Assembly: GCA_000827495.1 (NCBI GenBank)
Contig: KN817533.1
Location: 310,001 to 374,000, forward strand
DNA from: Hypholoma sublateritium FD-334 SS-4
Taxonomy: Eukaryota > Basidiomycota > Agaricomycetes > Agaricales > Strophariaceae
DNA: 64,000 bases
Direction: 5' to 3'
The notes below the pieces were generated by a model that ran no database searches, had not been told where the DNA came from, and saw nothing but the letters and a program-made list of their open reading frames with translations. The translations under genes were made by a program, and so were the position numbers. Positions 1 to 11,673 of the stretch are shown piece after piece. Numbering within the stretch: the stretch's first letter is position 1; every line of letters begins with the position of its first letter.

Positions 1-3
1 TAA

Positions 4-168
4 GATAATGGGGGAATCTGCTATCGCCCTCTGCCAATGGTACAACATATTGATCAAGTTGGCGCAATAGATGGACAGGAGGCCGTGGAACGGTCATTAA
101 AAACATCCTTATACCAAACTTATACGCAGATCATGAAGGTTTCACAGCCGACCGCAATTTTGCGTTGA
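4..168 (+). other. possible terminal exon of a gene cut by the window edge
   Basis: An open frame of 54 codons follows a TAAG that could be a splice acceptor and ends in TGA at 166-168. It has no start codon near its beginning, so if real it is the last exon of a gene lying mostly to the left. The translation is mixed hydrophilic and matches no family I recognise. Chance openness is a real alternative. Confidence 0.2.
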
Positions 169-763
169 CTAACACCGAAAGTACCACTTTGTACTTGGGC
201 ATCGTCAGGTTAAGAATTCGATCATTGGTAGAATTTACCTAGTTTAAATAGACCTGAGAGCATCACCGATTCACCGTTTTCTCAATTGAGTTCAAGAGCT
301 ATGTTCAGCTCCTATGTCATAGAACCCATGCTTTCGGGGAAACTGAGGTTCGTCTCCACACAGCTTGTACGCATGTTTATATCTTGTCTTGCATTTATTC
401 CCTTGCCATATTTGAAATATTTGAAGGCAGTTTAACCGTCGACGTATGTACGTGGGAAAGTTTAAGGAATCTAGAGGCCCGCTATTTTTGGTGACTGGTC
501 GGCCGCGGCAATAGATCTTTGTCAAGGTTTACCTCACGCGACCCAGAATATTTGGCCACGGCGCTCTTCTCGAACTGTCTTCTTCTAACTGAGTGATGTT
601 CAGTCTGTCAGCTTTGAGATGGCCGTGATGTAAATCATGCGCCGGCAGATGCACGTACTTCAAGTGGCTTTCTCCTGCCGTCAGAACATACTACTTGTGG
701 AACGATATATCAGAACTTCAAGATATTCATCATTTGATATTGAGAAGGGTTCTTCGTCTGGTG
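169..763. other. intergenic, no gene seen
   Basis: Only short unconvincing frames. The right-hand end is the promoter side of the peroxiredoxin gene. Confidence 0.5.
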
Positions 764-770
764 TATATAA
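764..770 (+). promoter_or_regulatory. TATA box of the peroxiredoxin gene
   Basis: TATATAA lies 79 bases before the peroxiredoxin ATG, a common distance in filamentous fungi. Confidence 0.5.
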
Positions 771-848
771 GTCCGGCCATGACCAGAACAGAAGGCAAGC
801 TGCAAACTTTCCATTTGTATCTAAGCCCCCCGACTACCTACAACACCA

Positions 849-1844
849 ATGCCTTCCTTACGTCTTGGAAACACCGCCCCAGACTTTGAGGCGCAAACTA
901 CCATCGGCCCTATCAAGTTCCATGAATGGATTGGAAATTCATGGGTGAGTTGCGTTGACCACTACTCATCTTATCTCTATAGTATCTGATAAGTATTGAA
1001 TTTTAGGCGGTACTATTCTCTCATCCGGGAGATTTTACCCCCGTGTGCACCACCGAGCTTGGTGAGGTTGCACGCCGCGCGCCCGATTTCGCAAAGCGCA
1101 ACGTTAAGGTCATTGGTATCTCTGCAAATAATCTCGACGACCACAACAAATGGGTCAAGGACATCAATGCTTATGGCGCTCAAGTTGCTCCTACGGATGT
1201 CCAATTCCCTATAGTAAGAAATATTTACTGGCGTCCTTTCTGAAAAGTCTCTCATTTGAGGTAGATTGCCGATGCTGACAGAAAAATCTCAACCTTGTAC
1301 GATATGCTGGACGAGCAAGACGCTACAAACCGTGATGCGAAAGGCCTTCCATTCACCGTATTTGGTCTATTTTTTTTTCTGTGAAACATCCTGATGAAGC
1401 CAAAAATTCTAGATCCGTACTGTCTTTGTTATTGACCCCAAGAAGACCATCCGATTAACGATTGCCTATCCGGCGTCAACCGGGCGAAACTTCGACGAGA
1501 TTATCCGGTGAGCTCTATTCCTACATCGTTATTAGCTTAGATCCTAAAGGGTGTTATCAGTGTTGTTGACTGTAAGAGGTTCTGCAATTCAATCTGGAAG
1601 GCTATTGATCTTCGTCCACAGCCCTTCAAATTGGTGATAAGCATCGAGTAACCACTCCTGTCAACTGGAACAAGGGTGACGATGTCATTGTACACCCTTC
1701 GGTGAGCAGTGACGAGGCAAAGACTTTGTTCCCCGAATATAAGCAACACTTGGTGAGGCTCTGAATACACATTAACCTGACATGTAACTTATTCAGTGAG
1801 AAATACAGCCTTACCTCAGAACGACCCCCCTCTCTGTCGAGTAG
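849..1844 (+). CDS. 1-Cys peroxiredoxin (Prx6/PRX1 subfamily)
   Basis: Thiol peroxidase that reduces hydrogen peroxide and organic hydroperoxides with one peroxidatic cysteine. Seven exons join in phase: 849-944, 1007-1213, 1265-1357, 1413-1507, 1561-1571, 1622-1752 and 1809-1844, giving 222 residues, the usual length of this subfamily. The active-site motif [12 protein letters not shown] is present, with the catalytic Cys at residue 46 and Pro39 and Thr43 of the PxxxTxxC signature. The C-terminal extension typical of 1-Cys enzymes is present, including the TTPVNW segment and the ending [11 protein letters not shown]. One exon is only 11 bases long, and the last exon holds just 11 codons; reading through the final intron would instead stop at 1762-1764. 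I see no mitochondrial presequence, so a cytosolic form is likely. Fungal relatives protect against oxidative stress during growth on wood or inside hosts. Confidence 0.92.
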
Positions 1845-2931
1845 ACTAAAGTGGTTGCGTGTCTAATAAGGCGTATCCTCTAGATTACAAATGGTTCAGA
1901 AATTTGTTTGTTTCTAGCTTGTTTTCAAATAAGAATGATGTTTATATATCAATTGAACACACGTGTAACGGGCAATACTTCTGTAACTATTCGAGGAAGA
2001 ATCTTATCAAACTATTCACCTGTTTTGATGAGATTGGTACCTTTTACTTGAATCTGTATCTATTCTGCATAGTATATTGCGTTCACCTTCATTTTGGAGA
2101 GCTGTCGCCGTCGCACCATGCATCCATGCCACGGTTTCCAGAGAGCCCATCCCGGAAAGATCGTCGAGAGGATAGGTCACCGTCTCTGAGATTATCAGAT
2201 GGTTGAGACCGTCCGTGCCTTGACTCAGATACAGATAAACGCAGATCCTCATCCGAGTTGGAAACACGTATCGACGGCGAGGTATGTACTCCTTGGCAAC
2301 GGTGCATAGATCCGAGCATGTCGCCAACCTTGTTGTCAATGTAGTCCTCATTTACTTAAATCTCTCGCTTTATCTCCTGTACAGAATTGCTTGATGAAGT
2401 AATTCCACACCTAGAAAGAGTGGATAACTACTCGTCGCGAAGACCGTTGCATATAGGTTGTCGGCGGTCGCTTCAAAGTTCAAACGTTCAAGCTGAAGCT
2501 TAGTTAGTGGAATTTTTTACCGGTAAATTTTCACGTAGGCGTTGCATTTCTCATTTGTAGAGAAGGAAGTATCTACCCAACGCTCAGGGATCAGCCTAAT
2601 CACAAACCGAGAGAAACACCTTAATATAGGCTCTAGTATGCCAAAAGTACTAATATGTAGCTATTCTATAAATACGACGCCATTCGGGGGCAATACACTT
2701 ACATAAACATTACCAGACATTACTTGATCTACTTGTTGTTGTGTTTGTTTGTTGCCCTTCATTTTGCCTGCATTGAGTCAATGCCAAGTCAATGCGATGT
2801 GGCTCTTTGTATCTTCCGCACGAAACTCTGCTTTGAGACTTCACATGACTAGACCATGTCGATAAAATCAGATAACTTGGCTCAGACCCACCTCAAACTT
2901 CAACCACGACGCGCATTCTGACCTGACGCTT
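1845..2931. other. intergenic, no gene seen
   Basis: About 1.1 kb without a convincing coding region. A minus-strand frame at 2089-2319 is rich in Ser, Arg and Asp but has no splice partners or family features, so I do not call it. Confidence 0.5.
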
Positions 2932-4728
2932 ATGGCCGAATTCGACTTTTCCCAGTGTACCGCTGTTTTCGATGTCGAGCCGCACCTAGAGTATCCCCAA
3001 AGACTGTCCACCGTAACGGGAAAGGCTACTCACGCGACACTCGGAGAGATTGCGACACTGCGCGGACTCAAGCTTCATGCTCGCTATGCTTGGAAACAGG
3101 CTGGCGACTTCACGGAGATCATGGACGGAGAAAGCGACGAGATGATGCACTTTTCGACTGAAGTTTTTGACAGTGACATGAACTTACAACCGTGGCTTTC
3201 AGACGGAGGCCGCAGGAGTGGGACAGGGTGCTGGGGCGATGAACTAAATAGAGGAGGCATGGTCTATCTCGAGGACTTGACAGTGAAGAGCCAGGTACGT
3301 AATAAACGGAGACTGATTTATCAAATTCTGAAATAGCAGCGCTAGTACGCGAGACACGGTGTTGGGTCCTGGTTCCTGCAGGAATTTTTGCGATCTCCGA
3401 AGGTTATGGACAACTTCATGTTCAATACCCATGTATTCTGTTGGCCTACCTCGTCCGGCGCAACTTCAGTCACCAACGAAAATGTTCTTGCATTCTACCA
3501 CAAGGTCAGTCGCTTAAAAACTCGGAATTTCATGATTCCAATCTCTGCAATTGATAGAATGGCTTCCGTCGTATCGGCCGCACCTCGTTCCTATGCTATT
3601 CGCCGGATCCAAACCACCCCTCACGCCAAATCGCCATTGCCGATGACGCTACCCTTCTTGCGAATGATTTTGCGGATGCTTCGAATACTAGCCCCGCAGA
3701 CTTGGAGGCAAATTACCCTCTGCACATTGCGATCGCCTCAGTCAAAACGCCTCTTGTCGTCGATCTTATCCGTACAGCGTATGCAAAGGATCCTTCGATA
3801 ATACGCAAAAAGGCTCCCGATGGTCTCACTCCAATTCATATGGCAGCCGGAATGCAGAATGTACATGCGCTTCGCACGCTCCTCGAACTTGGTATCGGTG
3901 ACGACCTCCAGGATGCGGTGAACAAGCTAGGCACAACGCCTCTCGAAGCGTTGGACGGTGCTATGCGTTCGAATCGTCAATTCATGGACAGCATTCTCGG
4001 AATTTGGAATGGATATTCCGTTGAAGATCTGACGTGTCAGTATCTTTTGAAAAAGGCCTTGGGTATGGCACTTGTTCCGCCTTCCGAGGCGGAATACGTC
4101 GACCAGCGTAGGCTTGGCTGCACATGTGGACAGTGCGCAGACGGATGGCTTTCCCCTAGAATGCGATTCCGGTTGGCAGGTATGTGTTTGCTTCCTCAAC
4201 TCCCTTTCTCCCGCTAACACACATACAGTGACCGCCGTCGTCCACCAAGAAACCGGAGAAATGAATCTCTCGTACATGCCTGGCAGGCAACCCAAGGAAG
4301 AATACTTACTCAATATGCCCCACCTTCCACCAGCACTGTACCCTCAGGTGAACAAGTCCTTTTACCAGGCCTGGTTAATGACGTTTCGGGCTATCCGTGA
4401 TCTACTCAATGCCGGTCAAATGCCCACCCCAGAGCGGGTAGCAATGCAGCCAGCTGCCATTCCGTATATCACGCGAGGCGGGAAGGTGGAGTTCATCTTT
4501 GACGAGCTCACCGACATGGCAAAGGATCAGTCAGCGGCATTTGGCGACGGCTCGTTCGAGGAAGATCAGGACGAATATCATACATTCCCAAGCTGCGACA
4601 ACGATGTTGCATTCAGCCTTGTACGGCGGAAGCTCGGTCTAGATCCACGCTTGTCGTGGGGTCCTTATGGTATGGGAGAAGACGAAGACATGGACGAAGA
4701 TGATGACTCGGACGAAGACTTTTTCTAG
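2932..4728 (+). CDS. GNAT acetyltransferase-like domain fused to ankyrin repeats
   Basis: Four exons join in phase (2932-3294, 3346-3504, 3558-4179, 4229-4728) to give 547 residues. The first 210 residues look like a GNAT fold: a strand reading GMVYLEDLTV, then the acetyl-CoA loop YARHGVGSWFL (RxxGxG type, created by the splice at 3346), then the closing AFYHKNGFRRIGRTSFLCY segment. Residues about 220-320 look like ankyrin repeats (NYPLHIAIA, DGLTPIHMAAGMQNVHALRTLLELG, LGTTPLEAL). A CTCGQCADGW Cys cluster follows near residue 375, then a helical region and a very acidic tail of Asp and Glu. GNAT domains transfer acetyl groups from acetyl-CoA, and ankyrin repeats bind partner proteins, so a scaffolded acetyltransferase is plausible; the substrate is unknown. 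The first intron acceptor follows GCTAG at 3345 because the nearer AG sites leave a stop in frame. Confidence 0.8.
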
Positions 4729-5292
4729 TACACTGAAGTGGCTCTCAAGACGCAAACGTATGTACGATAGAACTGTGGGCTGGAAGCGAGTATACTGGTT
4801 TTTGTGATCGAATTTGGTATTGCATTCCAAGAGCTAAATGCGTGAAGAGTAAAATGGGCAAATTAATAATATCAGAGCAATTTCTGTTCAAACTTCGCGC
4901 CTCCGCTGTGCAATGCAACGCGTAAGTTTCATTTTTTGAGGTATAAGCGAGTCTTTCTTGCTGACTTCCTCGTCAAGGCGAAATGCGACGAGCATCAACG
5001 TGCGGTTGGCATGTAAGATTTTTGCTAGTCGCCGGAATGCTGTAGAGGGTACGTGATCACAAGCAGCAGAATATCAACCAACGACCCAACCGCAACCCTT
5101 GCATCGGTTATTGGCATTGGGTATTTGAATATCGGCATATTCAACCTGCAGTGAACTACTGAACTCCATTCATGCTTCTCCCTGGCATTTTAATTAAGTT
5201 CTTAATTTTGTACAGGTCGTATCACTACGTAAATCGACAGTCGAACAATCGAATGAATACAAGCATTCACCAATATGTATTTCATCACTCTT
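4729..5292. other. intergenic, no gene seen
   Basis: Spacer holding the 3' flank of the GNAT-ankyrin gene and of the minus-strand gene to its right. Nothing further seen. Confidence 0.5.
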
Positions 5293-5666
5293 TCAGACAT
5301 CCTTATCCTTTCCAGAAGCCCACTCATCTTCCCGTTGGAAAGACTCCTTATCCCGCCCTTGCTCGGCATCTTGCAACTCCTCTTTCAAGTTCGTTCCGTC
5401 CGTGGCTTGGTCGATCAAGCCGGAATCGGACTCCTTCGACGAAGGATATCCATTTCCGGCAGGTAGATGCACCCCCCGTTGCGCTTTCGCTGACCACACT
5501 TGCTCAGGAGATGCTCCATACCCCCCCGAGGATGTCGCTGGATAAATCTGCATCAGCACGACGCGGAGTCGCCTGGGCGAGGAGGCTCACAATCGTCGTC
5601 ATCCAGAGGGAAATTCCCCGGCATGTTTTCGGTCCCAGTGCGTTCGTCTGTGTTTATTTTATCCAT
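5293..5666 (-). CDS. small acidic hydrophilic protein, unknown function
   Basis: Two exons on the minus strand, 5666-5592 plus one base (to 5591) and 5537-5293, join across a 53-base intron with a GTGAGC donor, a CTGAT branch-like site and an ATCCAG acceptor. The product is 106 residues, strongly hydrophilic, rich in Asp, Glu, Lys and Ser, with a DDDD run at residues 22-25 and no membrane segment or signal peptide. I recognise no domain. The argument for a real gene is that two open stretches join in phase at good splice sites behind an ATG. Without the splice the first frame stops early. Confidence 0.4.
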
Positions 5667-6063
5667 CTCTGGCTGGTTCCGCGTTACCGCTATTAAGTTT
5701 TTGTCCGGTGACGAAGCCGCAGGTTAAATAAGCGACTGGCGGGAACTGGTAAGGAGACACGCACGATCTGGTCTATCGGGCTGAACATTGGGGTTGCTTC
5801 TGAGACTCATGGATGATAACAATTATTGAAAAGAATAGATGTAAGGACTGGGAACGGATATACGGGGTGTGGCGGTTTGTAACAGGGTGCGGGTTTCTGG
5901 TGTTGGGGTAAGGAGGGCACGACGCCCTGTTATTTATAGGCAAAATACGTGACGTCATAGTATTAGTGGACTAGGTACAAGGACATACTGTAAGTACTAA
6001 GCAGAGACGAAATATAAAAACATCCATTTAACGTTGAGTTGATAACGTTAGTATTTTAGCTGT
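5667..6063. other. intergenic, no gene seen
   Basis: Shared spacer between the small acidic gene and the 3' end of the xylanase gene. Nothing else supported. Confidence 0.5.
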
Positions 6064-7052
6064 TTACAGGCATTGAGAGTAGTATGCTGCGAAGAAATTA
6101 CTTGAGAAGGCACTTATATACCGCAGAGAATTTGGCAGACTTACCGTTAGCAGCCTGGCAAGTGAAAGGTGCAGCGCAGACGGTTCCACCAGTCCAACCG
6201 ATGCCTCCACACTGGCCGTACTCAGCAACAGAACCGCCAGACGGAGACGGAGTGGCGGTTGGCGCGGGCGTGGGTGTGGGCGTGGGCGCGGAAGTCCCCG
6301 TGGGCACGGTCACTCCCTGGCCAATTGAGATGGAAGAAGTGCCACTGCTCTCGTAACCCTCAGTTGCTAGGATCTGGTAGTTGAACGTTCCCATCTGCAT
6401 CCCGAGGGACTTCCATGCATTGAAGTGGTTCGAGGTGGTGATCGTGCCTCCAACGCGCTTGGTTTGGCGGACGGACCAGAACTGATCGAAAGTCGCCGTG
6501 CCCGAGATTGAAGGGGCGTTGGTACGCACGGTCTGGTATATATCGTAGGCGTCCCCGTCGGAGGTGACGGTCCCCATGTGGGTCAGCCCGGTGCTGGGGT
6601 TGTAGTCGCCGAAGGAGTCGCAGATGTAGTACTCGACGAGCGGGCTCGTAGTCCATCCGTACACGGAAAGGTACGCATTGCCATTGGGGCTGAAGGTCCC
6701 GCTGTACGAGATTGCCCTGAAGCGCAGTATGAGATATTTATGTGTTGAGTGTACTCCAAGTAGACACCCACTGAGCACTTCCCGGCATCCAGCCGATTCC
6801 CGCAACAACGTCTGTCGAAGCCGCGGACCAGGTGAGGCTGTATGAGCCGGTCCCGATGTTCATTGAGACTCCGCTGTTCACTTCTTCGTACAAGGAGTAG
6901 TAGTATCCACCTGCTGTTCCAGTTCCACTTGTGCTGACGACAGTTCGCCTGGACAAATCGTTGGTGGAGTTGGCGAAGGGGGATGCCAGCGCAACCGCAG
7001 CAGCGCAGAGAATGAAAAGGAATGAGGAGACCATACTAGCAATAAAATGCAA
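6064..7052 (-). CDS. secreted GH11 endo-1,4-beta-xylanase with C-terminal CBM1
   Basis: Retaining endoxylanase that cuts the xylan backbone of plant cell walls outside the cell. Exons 7052-6772, 6716-6145 and 6086-6064 join in phase to 291 residues. A signal peptide (core [13 protein letters not shown]) is followed by a dibasic RR near residue 35, a likely Kex2-type propeptide site. The GH11 jelly-roll core follows: nucleophile Glu122 in PLVEYYI and acid/base Glu213 in ATEGYESSG, with the [13 protein letters not shown] thumb region. A Pro/Thr/Ala linker (about 230-257) leads to CBM1 ([12 protein letters not shown]...), whose last nine residues ANAYYSQCL are restored only by removing a 58-base intron. 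The ATG at 7034 would give an equally good signal peptide. The sequence after the nucleophile is CDSFGDYN rather than the common VENFGTYN. A TATA-like box lies about 40 bases upstream. Confidence 0.93.
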
Positions 7053-7091
7053 GTCGAAAATGACCTGTAGATGCTGAAGAATATCAAGCTG

Positions 7092-7098
7092 TATTTAT
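7092..7098 (-). promoter_or_regulatory. TATA-like box of the xylanase gene
   Basis: ATAAATA on the minus strand, about 40 bases before the ATG at 7052 and 58 before the alternative ATG at 7034. Confidence 0.35.
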
Positions 7099-7453
7099 GC
7101 AAGCTCTACGGTAAAACTCCGGCTCTGCTGGAGCGAAATTTCAACGCATGATCCACCTCGTTGAGGTGGCGACCTTGCGCGGAGGGAGAAAAGTGCCGGA
7201 ATCATTGGTTAACTGTACAAAATTACATGTGTTACAGTATATCCGCTGAGATTACTATATCTATGGGCTACTATTGGTTATTCGCATATATAGTGCAACC
7301 TGTACGCATAGTTATACGAGCAGGCGCATTCAAGCTCATCATGATTTCTCCGTTGCCGTGTTGCGGCGTTGCGTTAATTATAGAAATGTCTATTATTAGA
7401 TTTCATATTCTTAAAATAGCAAGGTAGCTTCAGCCGGCCCAATAATCACGTAG

Positions 7454-7663
7454 AGTTGGAGAAGGCCGCTGGAGCTTGATCATAAATGGGACCAAAATAA
7501 ACGCCCCATGTGCAAATATATTCTCCATGAAAAACATCGGAACAAACCCTCATCTGGATTCAAGGATGACATGGTCATACGACTGGACAAGGTGCGCAAG
7601 GCTCTCAAATGGGACCAAGTACGTGTTCGATTTGAGATATTAGGGAGCGAGGACGGAAGATAG
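7454..7663 (+). other. open coding-like fragment, possible relic or lone exon
   Basis: An open frame of about 70 codons between a TAG at 7451 and a TAG at about 7661 contains a dense run of charged residues (segments such as LELDHKWDQNKRP and FKDDMVIRLDKVRKALKWDQ) and a consensus donor GTACGT at 7619. It looks more protein-like than its surroundings but has no clear start or partner exons. The tetrapeptide KWDQ occurs twice. I do not recognise a family. It may be a decayed gene piece in the promoter region between xylanase and fungalysin. Confidence 0.25.
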
Positions 7664-7865
7664 TCGCATGGTTGTGCCAACGTACCGCGTTTGCTGCGGC
7701 CGTTGCTGTACCAGAATATCTTTAGAGAGTACGGCGTCCATGACTTAATTGAAGTTGAACAACGCAAGAGATTCATCACGAGAAACAACCATCCAATTCC
7801 ATTGATATACAACAAGATTCGCCCATAGACTGGGGCCCAATAAATAATCAATCACTTCCATTCAT

Positions 7866-10169
7866 CTAACAGCCGGAGGGCACGAGCGCGCTGTCGACAT
7901 AGCTTGCAGCGGCTGTACCAAGCCCACGGCTGGCGAAAGCCTTCCATAGCAGGCACTTGTTAGCGCCAGCGTAGCGGTTGACATCGGCCTGGATCCATGC
8001 GTCGCGTGCGGTGACCACTAGAGGAGGAACGATGTATTAGAACACGCATCTAATTTGGAGGAAGAGAATGAACATACTGGTAGGGTTGCAGGGCTGGAGC
8101 TTGAGAGCGTCGATGAAGAGGTGGAGGTAGACGATGTTGCCCTCAGTGCCGTCGGGATTGGTCTTGGCGGTGGCAGAGAACCCGTACTTGCCGACGAGCG
8201 CAGCGTAGACGTTGTGGAGGATGTTGGCCCAGACTTCACCGATGTCTATTAAATAAACCATTAGCGCGCTATTATGCAAGAAAAAACGAAAGATGTGGAC
8301 GTACTGTGCACTTCGGTCAAAGTCTTGACGGATGAGTACTTCAGGGGGTTCGTCGTCGTGCTGGTTGAGTAGGGGTAGTTGCGGATTCCGGCAGCGTCGT
8401 CGGTGACATAGTCGCCAAGAACGTAGTCGGTGATCGTAGCCGACTTCTGCTCCGTCCACTCAGCCAAAGCATCGGACCAGCCCTCGCCCATGCCACCGGC
8501 CTCAGTGGTCTGCAGGCAGGATCCGGTACCACCGCCGGTGAGACGGTTGGTAATTCCGTGGGTCATCTCGTGGACGACGATGTCGTTCTCGAGGGCACCA
8601 TCACGCCTGACCTGTTATGGTACAGTATATTAGGGAAATATGTCGCAGTGATCAAGGAAAATGAATGCGCACAGAGGTGTAGGTCCAGACATACATGCGG
8701 CACGTTCCGGGTTGACCGCTGAATGTGGATGTCAGGCTGGGACTCGTCAGTGAGGAGCATAAGGGCGTACTCAGCGGGGGTAGCGAAGTTGGCGTTGTTG
8801 GTTCCTCCGGAGTCCTGGACGGAGATTCTGACGGGGTCAGCGCCCTTTCCACCGTTAGAGCCGTTGTCGACCTGGAAGTTGTATGACGCCTCGGTGAAAC
8901 CGTATCGGTACGCAAGATCGTGCACGGTGTTGATTAAGTAGAACGCGTTGACGCGGGCGGCGTTCAGGTTAGCGGTGACGGTGGGTGCTAGAGTGTCATC
9001 ATAGGTGTAGTTGAACACGAGGCCGGTTGCGCTCTGGGCAGTGGTGCCAGTCAGCGAGGTCTTGTACGCAATCACGTTGTTGCCCCTGTCAATGCGAGTT
9101 AGCGGGGAAGAGAAAGAGGTCGATTTGACATACTGAGTGGTGGTGTAGCTGGTCGTGCCAGCAGTGTGCCATCCGGCGGGGGAGGCAACGGTATCCTGGG
9201 GATCGACGAGAACTTGGAGTCCCTCAGTGGGAGCACGCTTTGTAATGGGCAGGACTTTGTACTAGAAAGAGATAGATGAATACTAAGAGAAAATAGGAAA
9301 GTACGAGAGTATCTTACCGTGGCCTCGGCAACGAAATCGGTGACGGACACTATCTCGCCGGAGTGAGCATCGACGTAGACCTCAAACCAGCTGTTGACCG
9401 CCTCGTTCTGCACCTGGATGGTGTGCACAAGGGCAGCTGAACCATCGGCCTTGACGAGGTATTGGGTAGTAGTAGGCCAGCCATTGTAGGTTGCGTCGAA
9501 GGCCTCCTCCACCTTGGAAATAAGAGAGGAAGCGCTGACCGTAGCCTTGGAGGACGCAATCGTGGCTAGATGTGCAGTTAATAACGCGAATTATGTGCTG
9601 TAGAGTTTGTACTCACTCGGCTTGACGAAGGAGGATCCGAAGGAGACGACCTTGTCGTCTTTCCAGGCAATGTTAGCCACGGCATTGATGAAAGGAATGC
9701 CATTCTAAAATTTAAAGTGGTTGTTCGTAATTGATGGCAAGGATCGAAAGTATTCAAAATACTGACGTGGTTCTGCCTGACGTAGGCAAACTTCTGGTTG
9801 TTGTCGGTGAAGCCACTTCGGTATGCAACCTTTCCATCTTCGAGACCCAGGCGGCTCTTGACGAAGGCGATGGCAGTGGAGTTCAAGTCCTTGGGCGCAC
9901 GGGAATCAAGGGAGACGTCGCTGGCCAATCCGTGGCCGAAAGTCTAGCGAGAAACGAATGTTCAGTATTAAGGTTTGCAGTATGCTAAAGATTTTCCTCA
10001 CCTCATACGTCGTGGCGGGGTGGAATGTCTCAAGCTTGAGCTCGCGGCTGATGTGGCGAGTACGGTGGGTCGAGTGGTTGGGTACACCGTTGGCCACGAA
10101 TGCAGCCGACAAAGACGCATAGGTGACGGCCAGGAGAACCGAAGAGAGGAGTTTGCTAGACAAGACCAT
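7866..10169 (-). CDS. secreted fungalysin metallopeptidase (family M36)
   Basis: Extracellular zinc endopeptidase. Ten exons join in phase to 598 residues: 10169-10002, 9943-9767, 9704-9617, 9565-9318, 9261-9134, 9085-8771, 8718-8673, 8611-8305, 8245-8078, 8017-7866. A signal peptide begins the protein; an inhibitory FTP/PepSY-type propeptide (residues about 40-236) ends in a Kex2-like KR at 235-236, leaving a mature enzyme of about 362 residues. The zinc site is HEMTH (404-408) with third ligand Glu433 in GMGEGWSD; the NFATPADGQPGTCRMYVW segment typical of the family appears only after splicing exons 6 and 7. All length and motif features match secreted fungal M36 enzymes, which digest structural proteins for nutrition. 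It is transcribed in the same direction as the xylanase downstream of it. Confidence 0.93.
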
Positions 10170-10251
10170 TTTGGAGAGGAGTTCGGTGCTGTGGGGAAGG
10201 AGGAGCGGAAACGCGAAAAACCTCTGAAGGGTAGCAAAGTGCGCCTGCTGG

Positions 10252-10258
10252 TTTTATA
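10252..10258 (-). promoter_or_regulatory. TATA box of the fungalysin gene
   Basis: TATAAAA on the minus strand, about 83 bases upstream of the ATG at 10169. Confidence 0.55.
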
Positions 10259-11665
10259 CTACGCGACCCCGGTTCATTGACACGATCCACGAGCTCCTAA
10301 CTAAGGAAATTGACAATATCGTGCGGTGCGATAAGATCATGTATAGAACGGTCGTTATAGAACCACCTGCACCAGCGCGACTGGGTTACGAGTGAAGAAG
10401 CTAGCGAGATTACGAATAAGCGTTTAGTCGATGACGATAGGTAGTCCCTCACCCGAGCGCGGCACCTGGGGGGTCATCATCACTCGTCCTGACTTGAATG
10501 CACACGACTTATTTGATCTCACTGACGGAGCCATATTGTTTGTGATCACTGGGCTGTCGACAATGAGCTAAGGTGGCCTTGCGACATGTGGCAAGCAATT
10601 AAGGTGCCACTCTGTATTAGGCGCGCTCTGTCGCATTGAGCGAGGAAAAGATAGAGGGCCTGATAACGCCTTCAGCTCGCCATAGATCCTCGTGGACGTT
10701 GACGCGCCTCGACGCGCGTCTCTGGACTGGAGTATTTCTGTCGCGAACCGCTACACGGGCAAAATAAGCGCTTTCCCCAGAGTTGAACGCGTTATCTAGC
10801 TATACTAACTGTATATAACCAATGAATCTTTGTAAACTGCGTGAACCGGGCGGAATGAAAGGAGACGCACCTTTCGTGTAGCAGATAGGTGCATACACTA
10901 CGCCCCCGTGTTCCCCTCGATAGAAGTTGCAGTACATGGTGTAAGATGTGGTGTCAGCGTGGTTACCGTCGAGGAAACCATGCGCTCAGGAAGGCTAAGG
11001 GGAAGCTAAGCTTGAGCTAAGCCTTTGCCAAGGATGGCGGGCTGAAGGGGCGGGGGCCAAGGCGCTCTGTGTGCGTATGTTTGCAGACCTCCGGAGGCGG
11101 GGGGTATCGTGACTAAGCATTCCCACACAGGTCCGACGCAATTACAAATGCCTTACATTGGCTTTATCGGAGACGATTCATCCAGGACATCTTCAGTCCC
11201 GAATTTTCGCCATGGACTTGGATCGTGCAGTGAGGACCTTTAAAAAATCACAGACATGTTCCGCAAATCTTCCGATGCTGATAGTAATTTTTTGCCGATT
11301 GGTTCAAGATTGGTTGCCAACACCAAGTCAAACACCACCATTACACCACGGGTATCGGCCGACGGGAACTTCCTCAATAAGTAATAACTACCAATTTAGA
11401 TCGCGATTTGTCTCCGCCATGTATAAACCGCCCAGACTCTAACAGTGCCAAAAAAGACCACATCAGCGCGATCCAATCATTTGCAGCGAAGCTCCTACTA
11501 AAAGCAATTAATTAATAGTACAGCGTCCGTAGAAAAGAACAAAAAACAACAACAGCGAAGGATAGAGTCCTCCAAATCCAACGAATGAACCAAATCCCAA
11601 ATATGTATAGGTATAGCAATCTCCTGCGGACCGCAGGCACACGCAAAATTAACGATGCCTCGCAT
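10259..11665. other. intergenic, no gene seen
   Basis: About 1.4 kb between the fungalysin promoter and the hAT element. Short frames only. Some stretches are locally GC-rich around 10680-10740 and 11040-11100. No coding or repeat structure that I can support. Confidence 0.5.
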
Positions 11666-11673
11666 CCCCTTGT
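11666..11673. repeat. left target-site duplication of the hAT element
   Basis: CCCCTTGT, identical to 14543-14550 on the other side of the element. Eight bases is the hallmark length for hAT insertion. Confidence 0.9.

Noticed and set aside
5550..5666. First exon of the small acidic gene as a mating-pheromone precursor
   Set aside because: The unspliced frame ends in Ser-Cys, not a CaaX box, and the intron removes that ending.
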